Positions 8,063 to 17,012 of a stretch of DNA of 64,000 nt are shown here, piece after piece. Positions within the stretch are counted from its first letter, which is position 1, and every line of letters starts with the position of its first letter. Below the pieces are notes generated by a model, which saw only the letters and a program-made list of their open reading frames with translations, was not told where the DNA came from and did not search any database. The translations under genes were made by a program, and so were the position numbers. This DNA is from Fibrobacterota bacterium (GTDB lineage Bacteria > Fibrobacterota > Fibrobacteria > UBA11236). The stretch covers positions 62,001 to 126,000 of the forward strand of contig JAQBPN010000096.1 of NCBI GenBank assembly GCA_028287505.1. Reading direction: 5' to 3'.

Positions 8063-9370
8063 CTAGAAAGACCGCTGGCCCAGGGTCACGTCCTTCTTCT
8101 CCAGGATGCCCTGCTCATTGATCTTGACGGTAAGGGGTAACGGGCGGGTGGCGTAATACCGGCGTGCCTCAGGTCCGGCCATCCCCACCATCCAGTCCAT
8201 GTGGTATTTGAGGACCGCCTGCTGGACCTGGGGCAAATCGGTGTCGGTGGTGATGCTGATGATTTGCCAGTTTTTGTTGTGGAACCCCTTGTAGAAGTCC
8301 CGGACGCCGGACAGGTTCTCCAGGCAGGGTTTGCACAGGGTCGACCAGAACTGGATCATCACCTTCTTGCCCCGGAAATCGGAAAGTTTGACCGTATCCC
8401 CGTCCATGTTGACGAAGCGGATGTCCGGGGCCTTGCGCCCTTCCACGGCCTTGAAAGCCGCCGCAGCCGGGTCATAGGCCCCCAGGCGCCGCAAGTCCAG
8501 CCAGGCCCCCTTTTCGTCCGCGGAAATGATTTCGTAGGAGATTGAGTCCAGGGAGAACCGGAAAGGGGCCCCCCGGGCCGGCGCGGCGATGCCGTCGGCC
8601 TCCAGGGACTTCTCCATCACCCCGTCCCCGTCCCAGTCCACCACCAGGCGGTCACCCCCGTCCAGGCGGATTTTTCCGTCCCCGTCGGCATCGCAAAGAC
8701 CGATATGTTTATTGACTCCTCCCTGGCTTAGGGAGCCGACGGTGAGGTCGAGCACGCGCACCCGGAACGGGCCGTCGTCGCAAATGGCCCAGGTCAAGGA
8801 TGATTTCATGCCTTCGCACTTTGCCTGCCACTCCTTGGCCTTGGCGCCCGCCCGGCACAGGGAAACCGGCGCCGAGCCGCCGCCCGCCCGCTCCAGGGTC
8901 ACGCAGGAATCCCCTTTGGGCCAGAATCTGGCGGGGCCGTCATTGCCGAGATCTTCGTCGTTGTTCAAATCCATGAACACGGAGTCCCCGGCGGGAACCC
9001 CGAACAGGGCGAGGGTCACGACCGGATCGCCCGCTTGGGCGCGGATGGCTTTCAAGGATAGGAAGCGCAGGGACTCCAGCGGTTTGTTCCTGGGCAGGAT
9101 GATTTTCTCGTCCGCCAGGACGCGGGGAATGGCCACCGCCTGGCAGGTCCCTTTGGCATCCGGACAATCCAGGAAGTCGGCTTTGGCCGGCTCGCGCGCA
9201 TCGAAGGTGCGGTGGTCCAACATCACGCGGATGGGCGAGGAATCGGATCCGGTGTTCCAGGCCCTGCCCTCGTCGGGGCAGAGGAGCCCCGCCAATAACA
9301 CAAGGCAAAAGCCGGCAACGGATCGATGACGGGACGTCTTCGTCGGGAAGGGAATGTATGTGGGGTGCAT
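8063..9370 (-). CDS. Secreted TlpA-like thioredoxin-fold protein
   Basis: This is a 435-residue exported protein. A signal peptide (AGFCLVLLAGLLCPDEGRA) is followed by ~280 residues containing Asp/Asn/Gly-rich calcium-site-like motifs (DLNNDEDLGND, DADGDGK, DWDGDGV), probably a beta domain. The C-terminal ~130 residues are a TlpA/ResA-type thioredoxin domain with APDIRFVNMDGDTVKLSDFRGK and the redox motif STLCKPC. Such proteins reduce or isomerise thiols outside the cytoplasm. The best promoter (TTGACG, 18 bases, TATCAT) would begin transcription about two bases before the ATG, so the message may be leaderless. No downstream gene is clearly co-transcribed. Confidence 0.82.
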   Translation of the reverse strand: MHPTYIPFPTKTSRHRSVAGFCLVLLAGLLCPDEGRAWNTGSDSSPIRVMLDHRTFDAREPAKADFLDCPDAKGTCQAVAIPRVLADEKIILPRNKPLESLRFLSLKAIRAQAGDPVVTLALFGVPAGDSVFMDLNNDEDLGNDGPARFWPKGDSCVTLERAGGGSAPVSLCRAGAKAKEWQAKCEGMKSSLTWAICDDGPFRVRVLDLTVGSLSQGGVNKHIGLCDADGDGKIRLDGGDRLVVDWDGDGVMEKSLEADGIAAPARGAPFRFSLDSISYEIISADEKGAWLDLRRLGAYDPAAAAFKAVEGRKAPDIRFVNMDGDTVKLSDFRGKKVMIQFWSTLCKPCLENLSGVRDFYKGFHNKNWQIISITTDTDLPQVQQAVLKYHMDWMVGMAGPEARRYYATRPLPLTVKINEQGILEKKDVTLGQRSF

Positions 9371-9378
9371 GTGGATTG

Positions 9379-9408
9379 ATGATAAGGTGAAGGGGGATTT
9401 CCCGTCAA
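9379..9408 (-). promoter_or_regulatory. Sigma-70 promoter giving a near-leaderless transcript
   Basis: On the minus strand TTGACG (9408-9403) and TATCAT (9384-9379) are separated by 18 bases, each matching five of six consensus positions. The expected start is near 9372 and the ATG is at 9370. There is no Shine-Dalgarno sequence between them. Confidence 0.5.
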
Positions 9409-9600
9409 GGGAACTTACGTTCCGGACGACCCCGGAGCCATTAATGATGGAAACCCGGGGCCGGTCAAAGAGTGGTCAAAGAACGCCCGCACGATTCCCC
9501 ACTTTGACGCATCATTTATCGAAGCGAGGGTAACCATCCATCCATCAAGGCTTTATCCCCTATTGGGTTTCTTCCCACCGGACATGGTCTTCGGCCGTAT

Positions 9601-10551
9601 CTAGACGGTAACCGCATTGGGGGCCATTCCCGTTTCCCGGAACTCCACCGCGATGCGGACAGCTTCCCGGGCCACCGCTTCGGCGGCTTGATCCGTGGAG
9701 GCTCCCAGGTGGGGCGTGCATACCGCCAGCGCGGCCAACTCCACGTCGGCGAAAGGGGCTTCCGGAACCTTGGGTTCCCCGGCGAATACATCCAGCCCCG
9801 CCCGCAATGCCCGGGATCGGATCGCGTCCAACAGTGCGGTCCGATCCACCACCTCCCCGCGGGAGGTATTCACGAACAGGGCTCCGGGTTTGAGGTTCGC
9901 GAAGAAGGACGCCCCGATGAGGTTGCGGGTCTCGCCGTTGGATGCCACGTGCAGGCTTATGGCGTCGCTTGCGCGGGCAAGCTCGTCCAGGTTCGCCGCG
10001 TAGGCGACGCCGGCGTCCCGGGCCGATTCCGGCGTGAGACTGCGCGACCATGCGATGACCTTCATCTCCAAGCCCTGGGCCTTGCGGGCCATGGCGCTAC
10101 CCACCGCACCGAATCCCACCAACCCCAGGCTGCGGCCCTTGAGGCCCATCCCCTGTCCCAGGGCGCCCTTGGCCCACTTTCCCTGCCGCAGCGCCCACGT
10201 GCCTTCGGCGATTCTCCGATCGGCGGCCAACAGAAGGCCCAAAGCCATTTCCGCCACCGCGTCCGCATTCCGGCCGGGCGTGTTGCTCACCTGGATTCCC
10301 CGCGCGGCCGCGGCGGCCACGTCGATGGTATCCGTTCCGGCTCCGGCGCGGAGGATCAGTTTCAAGGCCGGTAGTTGCGGGAGGATTTCCTTGGGCACCA
10401 AGGTGGATCGGACGATCAGGATTTCCGCCGTTGCCGCCTGGACGGGGAGATTGCCGGGGGCCAGCCCTTGGCATTGGACCACGGTGAATCCGGCCGCTCC
10501 CAGGCCCCGCAAGGCCAACCCATCCAACTTGTCCGCCGAAAGTACCATCAT
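9601..10551 (-). CDS. D-isomer 2-hydroxyacid dehydrogenase (phosphoglycerate dehydrogenase-like)
   Basis: This is a 316-residue NAD-dependent dehydrogenase. The Rossmann signature GLVGFGAVGSAMARKA, the catalytic Arg segment NTSRGEVVD and the His motif CTPHLGAST identify the D-2-hydroxyacid dehydrogenase family. The sequence most resembles short phosphoglycerate dehydrogenases without the regulatory ACT domain, so serine synthesis is possible, but glyoxylate or hydroxypyruvate reduction cannot be excluded. The start is the first of two adjacent ATGs at 10551, with a purine-rich AAGGGGGTGGG just upstream. No serB or serC is adjacent, which weakens the serA assignment. Confidence 0.85.
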   Translation of the reverse strand: MMVLSADKLDGLALRGLGAAGFTVVQCQGLAPGNLPVQAATAEILIVRSTLVPKEILPQLPALKLILRAGAGTDTIDVAAAAARGIQVSNTPGRNADAVAEMALGLLLAADRRIAEGTWALRQGKWAKGALGQGMGLKGRSLGLVGFGAVGSAMARKAQGLEMKVIAWSRSLTPESARDAGVAYAANLDELARASDAISLHVASNGETRNLIGASFFANLKPGALFVNTSRGEVVDRTALLDAIRSRALRAGLDVFAGEPKVPEAPFADVELAALAVCTPHLGASTDQAAEAVAREAVRIAVEFRETGMAPNAVTV

Positions 10552-10671
10552 ATTATGCCCACCCCCTTGGTAGCAGTATACCACGATGCACGGCAAGGGT
10601 CGAAGTCGGGAACGGAGTCCGGAACCCGGCCCGGAAACCGCCAGGGCGGCCGGACCCGGATCAAAAGGGGA

Positions 10672-13236
10672 TCAAAAACCGATCAGTTTTTCCAGGGTCC
10701 GCGATTCTCCCTGTCGCACTTCAAGAAGGTAAAGATTGGCGGGCAGGCCCGCCAGATCCAAATCCAGGGCGAAGCCTCCGGGGGGAATCCAGGACCGCGT
10801 GCGGCGCGCCTCCCGGCCATCCAAGGCGCGCACCCGGAACTCAACCGATTGGGATGCGGTCGCCGTGCCCGTGAACCGATACTTCCCTGAGCCTATCTGC
10901 CTCAGGGTGCCGGCGGCCCGGGCCACGGAAGCGATGGGAACGCATGAGATTTCCGCCGCCACCGGAACGCGCACGCTTCCGCATTCGCGCTCCTGGACTT
11001 CCCAATCGTAGAAGAAGTAGTAGTAGCCGGACGGGGCGGTGCTGTCCGACGGGGTGGCGTCCGAATGGGTGATCACAATCAGGGTATCCTTGCTCCGGTA
11101 CGGGAATGCCGCGCCCACGCTGTTGCGGAAGAGCTTCAGGGAATCCGGATTGCCGGAATACTTGATGGCATAATCGTGTCCCGGCTCCAATTCGATGTTC
11201 AGGGCCACCCGGCTTTCGCCATCGGGCACCTGCACCGTGCGGGCGGCGACGCGCACGTCGCCCTGGTCCAGGATTTCCACGGTGCGCGGCCCGGCGCCGG
11301 AGGCGTAGACCTTGGCGGTTTTCAAAATGGCCGGTCGATTCACGTCGAAATACATGCGGCGATCGGAATTGGCGGTGAAGAACTGCCCCGCCCCGATGGT
11401 GTTGGCCGCGGGACCCAGCTTGTTGGCGGGGAAATCGGGATCGCCCGTTTCCACGAAATAGGTTTTGCTTGCGCTGAGAGCCGGAGTCTGGAAGACCGTC
11501 CCCTCCCCCACCTTGTTGCCACCCGCGGCCAGGTCGTACCACTTGAGGATCCCGGCGCCGGTCGCCTTCAGGTCCAGCGCGCCGGGAGAGCAACTGCGGG
11601 CTCCCGTCGCTTCCGGGGCCGCATAGGGCTTGACCTTGATGTTGCCCTTGGAAATGCTGTTCGATCCCACGGCGTTGGTGGAGGTCAACTGGGCGGTGAA
11701 GACGCCTTCCGTTGCGTAGGTGTGCGTGGGATTGCGATCCTTGGAGGTCAGACCGTCCCCGAAGTTCCACAGCCAGGAAGTGGGATCGCCCTTGGAGACG
11801 TCCGTGAACAGGCGCGTGTCCGAGCAGGGGGAATTGGCCTTGACCAGGAAGTCCGCGGCGGGGCCTTGGTTGCAGGAGGAAAGGCAGACGCGCGAATGCT
11901 TGTGGTTCAGGATGGAGGCGATGGTGGTATCGTCCCAGGAAACGTTGTCGCCCAGGATCATGGGATTGAGGATGGCCTTGGGGTTGTTGACGTGGTTGGC
12001 CCCGAAGTTGTGTCCCAATTCGTGCGCCTGGTTGATCATCAGGAAGGAAGCCGTCTTGGTGAAGTCCCGGATCACGTGTCCGCCGGAAGTCTTGTTGCAG
12101 ACCGTGCCTACGTTCGCCAGTCCTGTGGTGCCCGTGGCGACCAGGGGATCGTAATACCAGAGGTCGGCCACGTCGTAGGAGTTCTTGAACCCTTGCGCGC
12201 TGCGCGCCCAGGTGGTGATATTGCCCAGATACGTGTTGATGTTCATGGGCCCCCAGGTGAGGTTGGGCCCGGACTCGATGATCAGCTCCGTAATCTTGAT
12301 ATGGATATCGATGCGGGGGTCTTCGTAGAGGCCTTCCACCATGTTGAAGATATCGTTGATCCTCTTTTCCACGGCGGCATTGCTCCCGTAGCCCTTGACC
12401 ATGGAATACTCCGCGGCCACGCCGATTTCCACCAAGGCGCAAGGCTCCACGGCAGCGGCCGCCTGGGACGCGGACGATTTCCCCAGGCCCGGGACGGTAG
12501 GCGGAGTGCCGGGAACCGTAATGGCTCCCGGAATGGCTCCCGGATCCGGAGAACGGAATCCGGGCGCGGACGTATTTCCCGGCGGTTGCAACTGTCCATC
12601 CGGCCGCCAACCGCATCCGGCCCCTGCGGGCATAATCAGATCCGATTGCTTGTAGACGGCATGTGAGCCCGGGGCCTGTCCCGGTTGCAATTGATCCAAT
12701 GGCTCCAGAAAGGTCTTGTCCCCGTCGCCCGCGTCGATGAAACCCGTGATGCGGCCTTCCGCAAGCGACAAGCGTACGCGGCTTTCCGGGTTGCCGCGGA
12801 TATGGCCGCGGAAGGAAAGCTCCGGTCCGGGGGCGATGTCCCGCAATCCCTGCGGGGTGGACAGGCGGACGCGGTAGCCTGGGGCGCGGACGCTCACGCG
12901 CTCCAACTCAAGGTCCCACCGCAGGCCACGACCCAGGTCAAGTACGAAGGGACCGTCCAGGCGCTCCACCGAACGGAGCAGGACTCCGGGGTCGACATCC
13001 ACCCGCTGGTATCGCCTGATCCCGGGAATGGCGAAAGCGCCGGGCGGATTGGACCATGGGTCGGCCGACGGGACGAGGGGCGGCGCGACGGGCGCAGGTG
13101 GCGAGAGGGTCGTGAAGGGCGCAACGGTGCCGGAGAAGGGGATTTGGGGAAGGGGAACCTGGCCGGCAGCGCTCAGGGCAATCCCGAGGGCCAGGAAAAC
13201 GAATGCCGCGCGCCTTATGGCGATAACCTGCGACAT
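10672..13236 (-). CDS. Secreted reprolysin-type zinc metalloprotease with PKD domain and sorting-type C-terminus
   Basis: This is an 854-residue exported protease. A signal peptide (RRAAFVFLALGIALSAAG) is followed by a propeptide-like region and a long Pro/Gly-rich linker. The metallopeptidase domain carries the zinc motif HELGHNFGANH at about residue 405 (HExGHxxGxxH of the reprolysin/M12B type). A PKD domain follows (WLWNFGDGLTSKDRNPTHTYATEG), then beta-rich modules including an Ig-like cell-adhesion segment. The last ~80 residues end in GGFALDLDLAGLPANLYLLEVRQGESRTLEKLIGF-like text, a type IX/Por-type tail pattern. I chose the ATG at 13236 because GGGGGTGGG precedes it; a longer frame to 13329 is less likely. 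The likely role is extracellular protein degradation. Confidence 0.88.
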   Translation of the reverse strand: MSQVIAIRRAAFVFLALGIALSAAGQVPLPQIPFSGTVAPFTTLSPPAPVAPPLVPSADPWSNPPGAFAIPGIRRYQRVDVDPGVLLRSVERLDGPFVLDLGRGLRWDLELERVSVRAPGYRVRLSTPQGLRDIAPGPELSFRGHIRGNPESRVRLSLAEGRITGFIDAGDGDKTFLEPLDQLQPGQAPGSHAVYKQSDLIMPAGAGCGWRPDGQLQPPGNTSAPGFRSPDPGAIPGAITVPGTPPTVPGLGKSSASQAAAAVEPCALVEIGVAAEYSMVKGYGSNAAVEKRINDIFNMVEGLYEDPRIDIHIKITELIIESGPNLTWGPMNINTYLGNITTWARSAQGFKNSYDVADLWYYDPLVATGTTGLANVGTVCNKTSGGHVIRDFTKTASFLMINQAHELGHNFGANHVNNPKAILNPMILGDNVSWDDTTIASILNHKHSRVCLSSCNQGPAADFLVKANSPCSDTRLFTDVSKGDPTSWLWNFGDGLTSKDRNPTHTYATEGVFTAQLTSTNAVGSNSISKGNIKVKPYAAPEATGARSCSPGALDLKATGAGILKWYDLAAGGNKVGEGTVFQTPALSASKTYFVETGDPDFPANKLGPAANTIGAGQFFTANSDRRMYFDVNRPAILKTAKVYASGAGPRTVEILDQGDVRVAARTVQVPDGESRVALNIELEPGHDYAIKYSGNPDSLKLFRNSVGAAFPYRSKDTLIVITHSDATPSDSTAPSGYYYFFYDWEVQERECGSVRVPVAAEISCVPIASVARAAGTLRQIGSGKYRFTGTATASQSVEFRVRALDGREARRTRSWIPPGGFALDLDLAGLPANLYLLEVRQGESRTLEKLIGF

Positions 13237-13421
13237 CCCACCCCCCCGTTCCATCATCCCCACCGATCCGCTTTGGGCCTCCACCCAGGTCCCGTGATAC
13301 AGCTTATCCCCAGCCGGTCGATTTGACACCCTAATTTACGGCGGAGCGGTGGATTACGGAGGGGAATTCAGGTTTTTGGGAGATGCTCAGGGGAAGAAAA
13401 AGGGACGAATCCCCCCGGACT

Positions 13422-14051
13422 TCATGGCGCGCCGCGGAAATAGATCCAATTGACCGCAGCCTGGATCATGCCGATGAATACGCCCAGGACCAACCCCACC
13501 AGGGCGATTTCGTTGAATTCCTTGTACCCGATTTCCTCGATGATCTTGTTCAGGCGTTGCACGTCGAAAGCGAGGATGTTGCGCCGGATGGTGTCCCGCA
13601 GATCGATTTTGGATTCCAGGCTTTGCACCAGCAACTCCGTGTATTTTTCCGCTTCCGTGGAAAAGATGTCCGCCACCTTGTCGCGGATGCGCGCCAGCTT
13701 GTCCGCCGAGACGAACATGCTGATGAAGGGCATGCTGGCCAGGACCTCCCCCACCTTTTCCTCCCATTTGTCGAGGATCAACTGTCGCATGGCCTTGGCG
13801 GGATCGACTTTCTTGAGAAATCCCATGATGTCCTCTTCCTTGAGGAACTCCCGGGAAATCGCCTCCGATATCCGTTCGGCCAGGTCCGTTTGGCGCCGGG
13901 GCAAAAGCCCCTGGATCTTGAATCCCAGGATATTGATGGGATTGACCGGCTTGAGCAGGAGTTTTACCGCCAGCCAATTCGTGAACCAGCCGTGGAGACC
14001 GGCCAAGAGGATTGGGAGCAGCAACAGAGTGAAGATTTGTGGGAAAGGCAT
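13422..14051 (-). CDS. DUF445 family membrane protein
   Basis: This 209-residue protein has hydrophobic ends. The N-terminal helix (FTLLLLPILLAGLHGWFTNWLAVKLL) contains the GWxTNWLAVK signature of DUF445. A charged helical middle follows, and a C-terminal membrane segment (IALVGLVLGVFIGMIQAAVNW) ends the chain. The family is widespread but of unknown biochemical role, with proposed links to the envelope. It is about half the length of many DUF445 members, yet both the start and the C-terminal membrane anchor look complete. It is convergent with nothing and lies just upstream of tRNA-Asn on the opposite strand. Confidence 0.8.
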   Translation of the reverse strand: MPFPQIFTLLLLPILLAGLHGWFTNWLAVKLLLKPVNPINILGFKIQGLLPRRQTDLAERISEAISREFLKEEDIMGFLKKVDPAKAMRQLILDKWEEKVGEVLASMPFISMFVSADKLARIRDKVADIFSTEAEKYTELLVQSLESKIDLRDTIRRNILAFDVQRLNKIIEEIGYKEFNEIALVGLVLGVFIGMIQAAVNWIYFRGAP

Positions 14052-14152
14052 GGGTTAAAGGTAATCAAACGGATTTTTGAAGCCTGGGGCGTAAAAAGCG
14101 GGCCGGAGGGCATAGACGCCCGTTTGGAATTTTCTTACTTTGGCCTTCGTAT

Positions 14153-14227
14153 TGGTCAGTAGCTCAGTGGTAGAGCCCTCGGCTGTTAACCGAGTTGTCG
14201 TAGGTTCGACCCCTACCTGACCAGCCA
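14153..14227 (+). tRNA. tRNA-Asn (anticodon GTT)
   Basis: A full cloverleaf is visible. The acceptor TGGTCAG pairs with CTGACCA, followed by discriminator G and an encoded CCA. The other parts are the D stem GCTC/GAGC, anticodon stem CTCGG/CCGAG with loop CTGTTAA, and T stem GTAGG/CCTAC with loop TTCGACC. The anticodon GTT reads AAC/AAT. Confidence 0.97.
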
Positions 14228-14376
14228 ACTTCCCCCCTTTCAAACCGCAACCTTCCGCCCTTGGCTTCCCGAGGGTTAATTACTTTTCGCTTACCCCGAT
14301 CCACCCAGCGCGGATTTCCAAAATCGTGTCCGCGGATCGGCCTTTGAGCGTTCTGACAAACCATCAAGGAGCCTCG

Positions 14377-14976
14377 ATGCAACAGGACAATCCCCAGGCA
14401 CAAGCGCCGGTGGCCGCTAGAATCGTGACCTGCGTCGAATGCGGCAGGCAGGTTCCGGCCGATGAAGTCATCCAATTCGGCGAATACAGCGTTTGCGCCG
14501 ATTGCAAACCGGTGTTCCAGCAGAAGCTGGCCGAAGGCTCGTTCCGTCCCATGACGCTCGCATTCGCCAGCGTGGGAAGGCGCTTCGCCGCCGTCAGTCT
14601 GGATGGCGTGCTGATCTGGTTCGTTTTTTTCATAGTCGGAATAAGCGTCTTCGCGGCTCTGGGCAAATCCGGGCTCGCCGCGAGCATGGTAACGCTGAGC
14701 ACGATAGCATGGCCCATTTTTTCCACCGTCATGTCCGCCGGTTATATGATTTTCTTCACCGGGAAATACGGCGCCACTCCCGGCAAGATGGCCTTGGGAA
14801 TCAAGGTGGTGCGCGCCACCGGAGCGCCGATGGGATACGGCCTTGCCACCGGGCGTTATTTCGCAACCTTTGTCAGCAGCATGACCTTGGGGATAGGCTA
14901 TTTGATCGCCTTCTTCGACGAAGAAAAAAGAACCCTGCATGACCGCATCTGCGGCACCCGGGTCATCCGCACCTGA
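14377..14976 (+). CDS. RDD family membrane protein with N-terminal zinc ribbon
   Basis: This is a 199-residue protein. Cys19/Cys22 and Cys40/Cys43 form a zinc-ribbon-like knuckle. An RDD domain follows, with the GRRFAAVSLDG first motif, the TPGKMALGIKVV signature and three or four membrane helices. RDD proteins are proposed to act in transport or envelope physiology; some are Na+/H+ antiporters. AAGGAG precedes the ATG at 14377. It opens a ten-gene convoy that closes with another RDD protein, and its zinc knuckle matches the cysteine-rich theme of the next genes. Confidence 0.82.
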   Translation: MQQDNPQAQAPVAARIVTCVECGRQVPADEVIQFGEYSVCADCKPVFQQKLAEGSFRPMTLAFASVGRRFAAVSLDGVLIWFVFFIVGISVFAALGKSGLAASMVTLSTIAWPIFSTVMSAGYMIFFTGKYGATPGKMALGIKVVRATGAPMGYGLATGRYFATFVSSMTLGIGYLIAFFDEEKRTLHDRICGTRVIRT

Positions 14977-14984
14977 GCTCAGCC

Positions 14985-15611
14985 ATGGATTCCACGCAGG
15001 TCAGATGCACCCGCTGCGAAAACGTGTTCCCGCTCGAGGCGGAGACTGCGTGGACGGTCCGGACCTGCCCAGGGTGCCATGAGCGCCTGCAGGTATGCGC
15101 ATTCCCGGCCTTGCGGCGTCCTTTGCGCTCCCGCCCCGCGCGGAACAACCTGGCGGCGGAAGGCCAGGCGGGGTGCTTCTTCCACGCGCATAAACCCGCC
15201 GCCGTTCCCTGTGACGCTTGCGGCCGATTCCTGTGCGACCTCTGCGATCTCCAGTTCCAGGACCGTCACTTCTGCGCCACTTGTCTGGACTCGGCCCAAA
15301 AGGGCGGCACCGGGCTCCAGAACATTGAATCGCCGTTCCTGAAGGAGCGCGTGTTCCTGCCCCAGAATCTCGCCTTGGGGCTGGCATTGTATACTCCGCT
15401 TACATTGCTGGGGATCTACGTAATCCCTCTCAGCGCGCCCTTCGCTTTGTGGGTGGCCATCCGGAATTGGAAACGGGAAGACGGGTTTCAAGTGCGCGGC
15501 AAGTGGCGCTTCGTGGTCAGCATCGCATTGGCCCTGCTGCAACTCCTGGGCGTGGCCTTGTTCATCGTATTCATGGTCTACGTTTTCCGTGAAACCGCGA
15601 AAAAAACATGA
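14985..15611 (+). CDS. Membrane protein with zinc-ribbon and B-box-type zinc finger
   Basis: This is a 208-residue protein. Cys8/Cys11/Cys28/Cys31 form an N-terminal zinc ribbon. A B-box-like cluster spans residues 64-100 (C64, H67/H69, C76, C79, C84, C87, H95, C97, C100). Two transmembrane helices make up the second half (LGLALYTPLTLLGIYVIPL and VSIALALLQLLGVALFIVFMVYVF). The function is unknown; bacterial B-box/membrane proteins often occur beside MoxR or protease modules. It starts eight bases after the RDD gene and its stop overlaps the next start (ATGA), so translation is coupled. Confidence 0.75.
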   Translation: MDSTQVRCTRCENVFPLEAETAWTVRTCPGCHERLQVCAFPALRRPLRSRPARNNLAAEGQAGCFFHAHKPAAVPCDACGRFLCDLCDLQFQDRHFCATCLDSAQKGGTGLQNIESPFLKERVFLPQNLALGLALYTPLTLLGIYVIPLSAPFALWVAIRNWKREDGFQVRGKWRFVVSIALALLQLLGVALFIVFMVYVFRETAKKT

Positions 15612-16639
15612 ATGACCCCAAGGATTACCGGGCGCTGCCGGGCCGCGTGGCGGGACCTCTGTATTCCGCGCGTCTGTACCAGGGCCGCGATCATCTCCTG
15701 AAAACCACCGTGGTGGGATTCCACGAACATTTCCGCCGCTTCGCCTGGGAAGACATCCAGGCTTTCATCGTGGAAGAGACTCCTTGGGGCGGCGTGACCA
15801 ACCTGTTGCTGGCGATCGTATTCCTCATGCAATTGGTATCCTTCGTCACGTTTACGGACAAGACCCTGGGCGTGCTGGCGATCTATCTCCCCTTTCTGAT
15901 CGGAATCGGCGTGTTGATGGCGGTCAACTTCAGCCGCGGACCCACTTGCAAGACCTATCTGAAAACGGCCGTCACCCGGGAAAGGATATGGTCCTTGAAC
16001 CGGGCCCGGAAGGCGCGCGCCGTCATCGACGGCCTGACCCCGTTGATTCTGGAAAGGCAGGCCGCGGCCGGGTCCGCCGCCGAAGCCTCCGTAACGACCG
16101 CCGGATCCGGACCTGATGCGCCTCTCGCGGAAACATCGCGGGAGGCCCCGCCCAAGCCGATGGAAAAGGGTGTTTGGCACTGGCTGGCCTGCCTCTTCCT
16201 GGCCATTTTCACGGTGGACGACGCCCTCGATCTGTTGGGCCATACGGAAGCCGGAGTGTGGAAGAGCGTGATCCTGATCTGCTTCGCGGCCAGTTGCGCC
16301 GTATGCGCGGCCGCCCTGATTTCCCAATCCCGCAACCACGCGCCCCGATCCGTCCGCCTTTTCGGATTGGCGTTGCTCGGTTATCACCTCGTCTCCACCA
16401 TGCTGATGCTGTCGACCATCGTGGCCGGAACTGCCTTCGCCTTGCGGCATCATGCGCCGGGCCAACCGGCGTTCAACATCAGGCAGATGTCCTGGTACCA
16501 TCCCATGGCCACGTTCGATTTGGTTTTGACGTCCGGGGTGTTATTGTTCGGCGTCGCGACGCTGTTAAGTTACCGTAAGACCATGAACGGGATCGCAGCC
16601 GCCGCCGAGCCGCTCGCGCCCGCATCGGCGGCGGGCTGA
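15608..16639 (+). CDS. Multi-span membrane protein of unknown function
   Basis: This is a 343-residue protein with about six predicted membrane helices. One pair lies near residues 58-105. The others lie after a Pro/Ala-rich cytoplasmic-looking stretch (~155-185): HWLACLFLAIFTV, SVILICFAASCAVCAAAL, LFGLALLGYHLVSTMLMLS and FDLVLTSGVLLFGVATLL. No family was recognised. The first ~50 residues (YRALPGRVAGPLYSARLYQGRDHLL) look like a soluble beta segment. It shares an ATGA overlap with the previous gene. Confidence 0.72.
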   Translation: MNDPKDYRALPGRVAGPLYSARLYQGRDHLLKTTVVGFHEHFRRFAWEDIQAFIVEETPWGGVTNLLLAIVFLMQLVSFVTFTDKTLGVLAIYLPFLIGIGVLMAVNFSRGPTCKTYLKTAVTRERIWSLNRARKARAVIDGLTPLILERQAAAGSAAEASVTTAGSGPDAPLAETSREAPPKPMEKGVWHWLACLFLAIFTVDDALDLLGHTEAGVWKSVILICFAASCAVCAAALISQSRNHAPRSVRLFGLALLGYHLVSTMLMLSTIVAGTAFALRHHAPGQPAFNIRQMSWYHPMATFDLVLTSGVLLFGVATLLSYRKTMNGIAAAAEPLAPASAAG

Positions 16640-16643
16640 AGGC

Positions 16644-17012
16644 ATGCCGTCCCTCGCATACCAGAAATGCCTGAACCATGGCGAACGGGAGGCGGTGGCC
16701 CGATGCCCCCAATGCCGCTCCCACTTCTGCCGCGAATGCGTATCCGAACACCGGGGCAGGATTCTCTGCGCCCAATGCCTGGCCAAGGCAGCGCTGGCCG
16801 AAGAGCGGAATCCCGGCTGGCGGCTGGCCTGGATCCCCGTCGGAGCGGCCGCGGGAATCGCCATGGCTTGGCTGTTTTTCCTTACCCTGGGCAAACTCCT
16901 GGTCCTCATCCCCGCCTCCTATCACGACGGCGCATGGGCGCACGAAACCCAGGGACAGGCCCCGGCCGCGGCGCAGAAGCCCGCGGGTTCCGCTGGTAAA
17001 GGCGGAAAATGA
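16644..17012 (+). CDS. B-box zinc finger protein with one membrane helix
   Basis: This is a 122-residue protein. The first 48 residues hold the pattern C9, H12, C21, C24, C29, C32, H36, C42, C45, a good B-box-type zinc finger (CLNHGEREAVARCPQCRSHFCREC). A single transmembrane helix (WIPVGAAAGIAMAWLFFLTLGKLLVLI) and a short polar tail follow. The B-box is probably a cytoplasmic protein-interaction module. GAAGG precedes the ATG, and the stop shares an ATGA overlap with the DUF4129 gene. Confidence 0.78.
   Translation: MPSLAYQKCLNHGEREAVARCPQCRSHFCRECVSEHRGRILCAQCLAKAALAEERNPGWRLAWIPVGAAAGIAMAWLFFLTLGKLLVLIPASYHDGAWAHETQGQAPAAAQKPAGSAGKGGK

Noticed and set aside
11065-12666. Plus-strand ORF of 533 residues
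   Set aside because: It is antisense to the metalloprotease, with no recognisable domain and a biased composition typical of shadow frames.
14055-14243. Minus-strand ORF of 62 residues containing VGVEPTTTRLTAEGSTTELL
   Set aside because: It is the antisense translation of the tRNA-Asn gene at 14153-14227, a well-known spurious ORF type.
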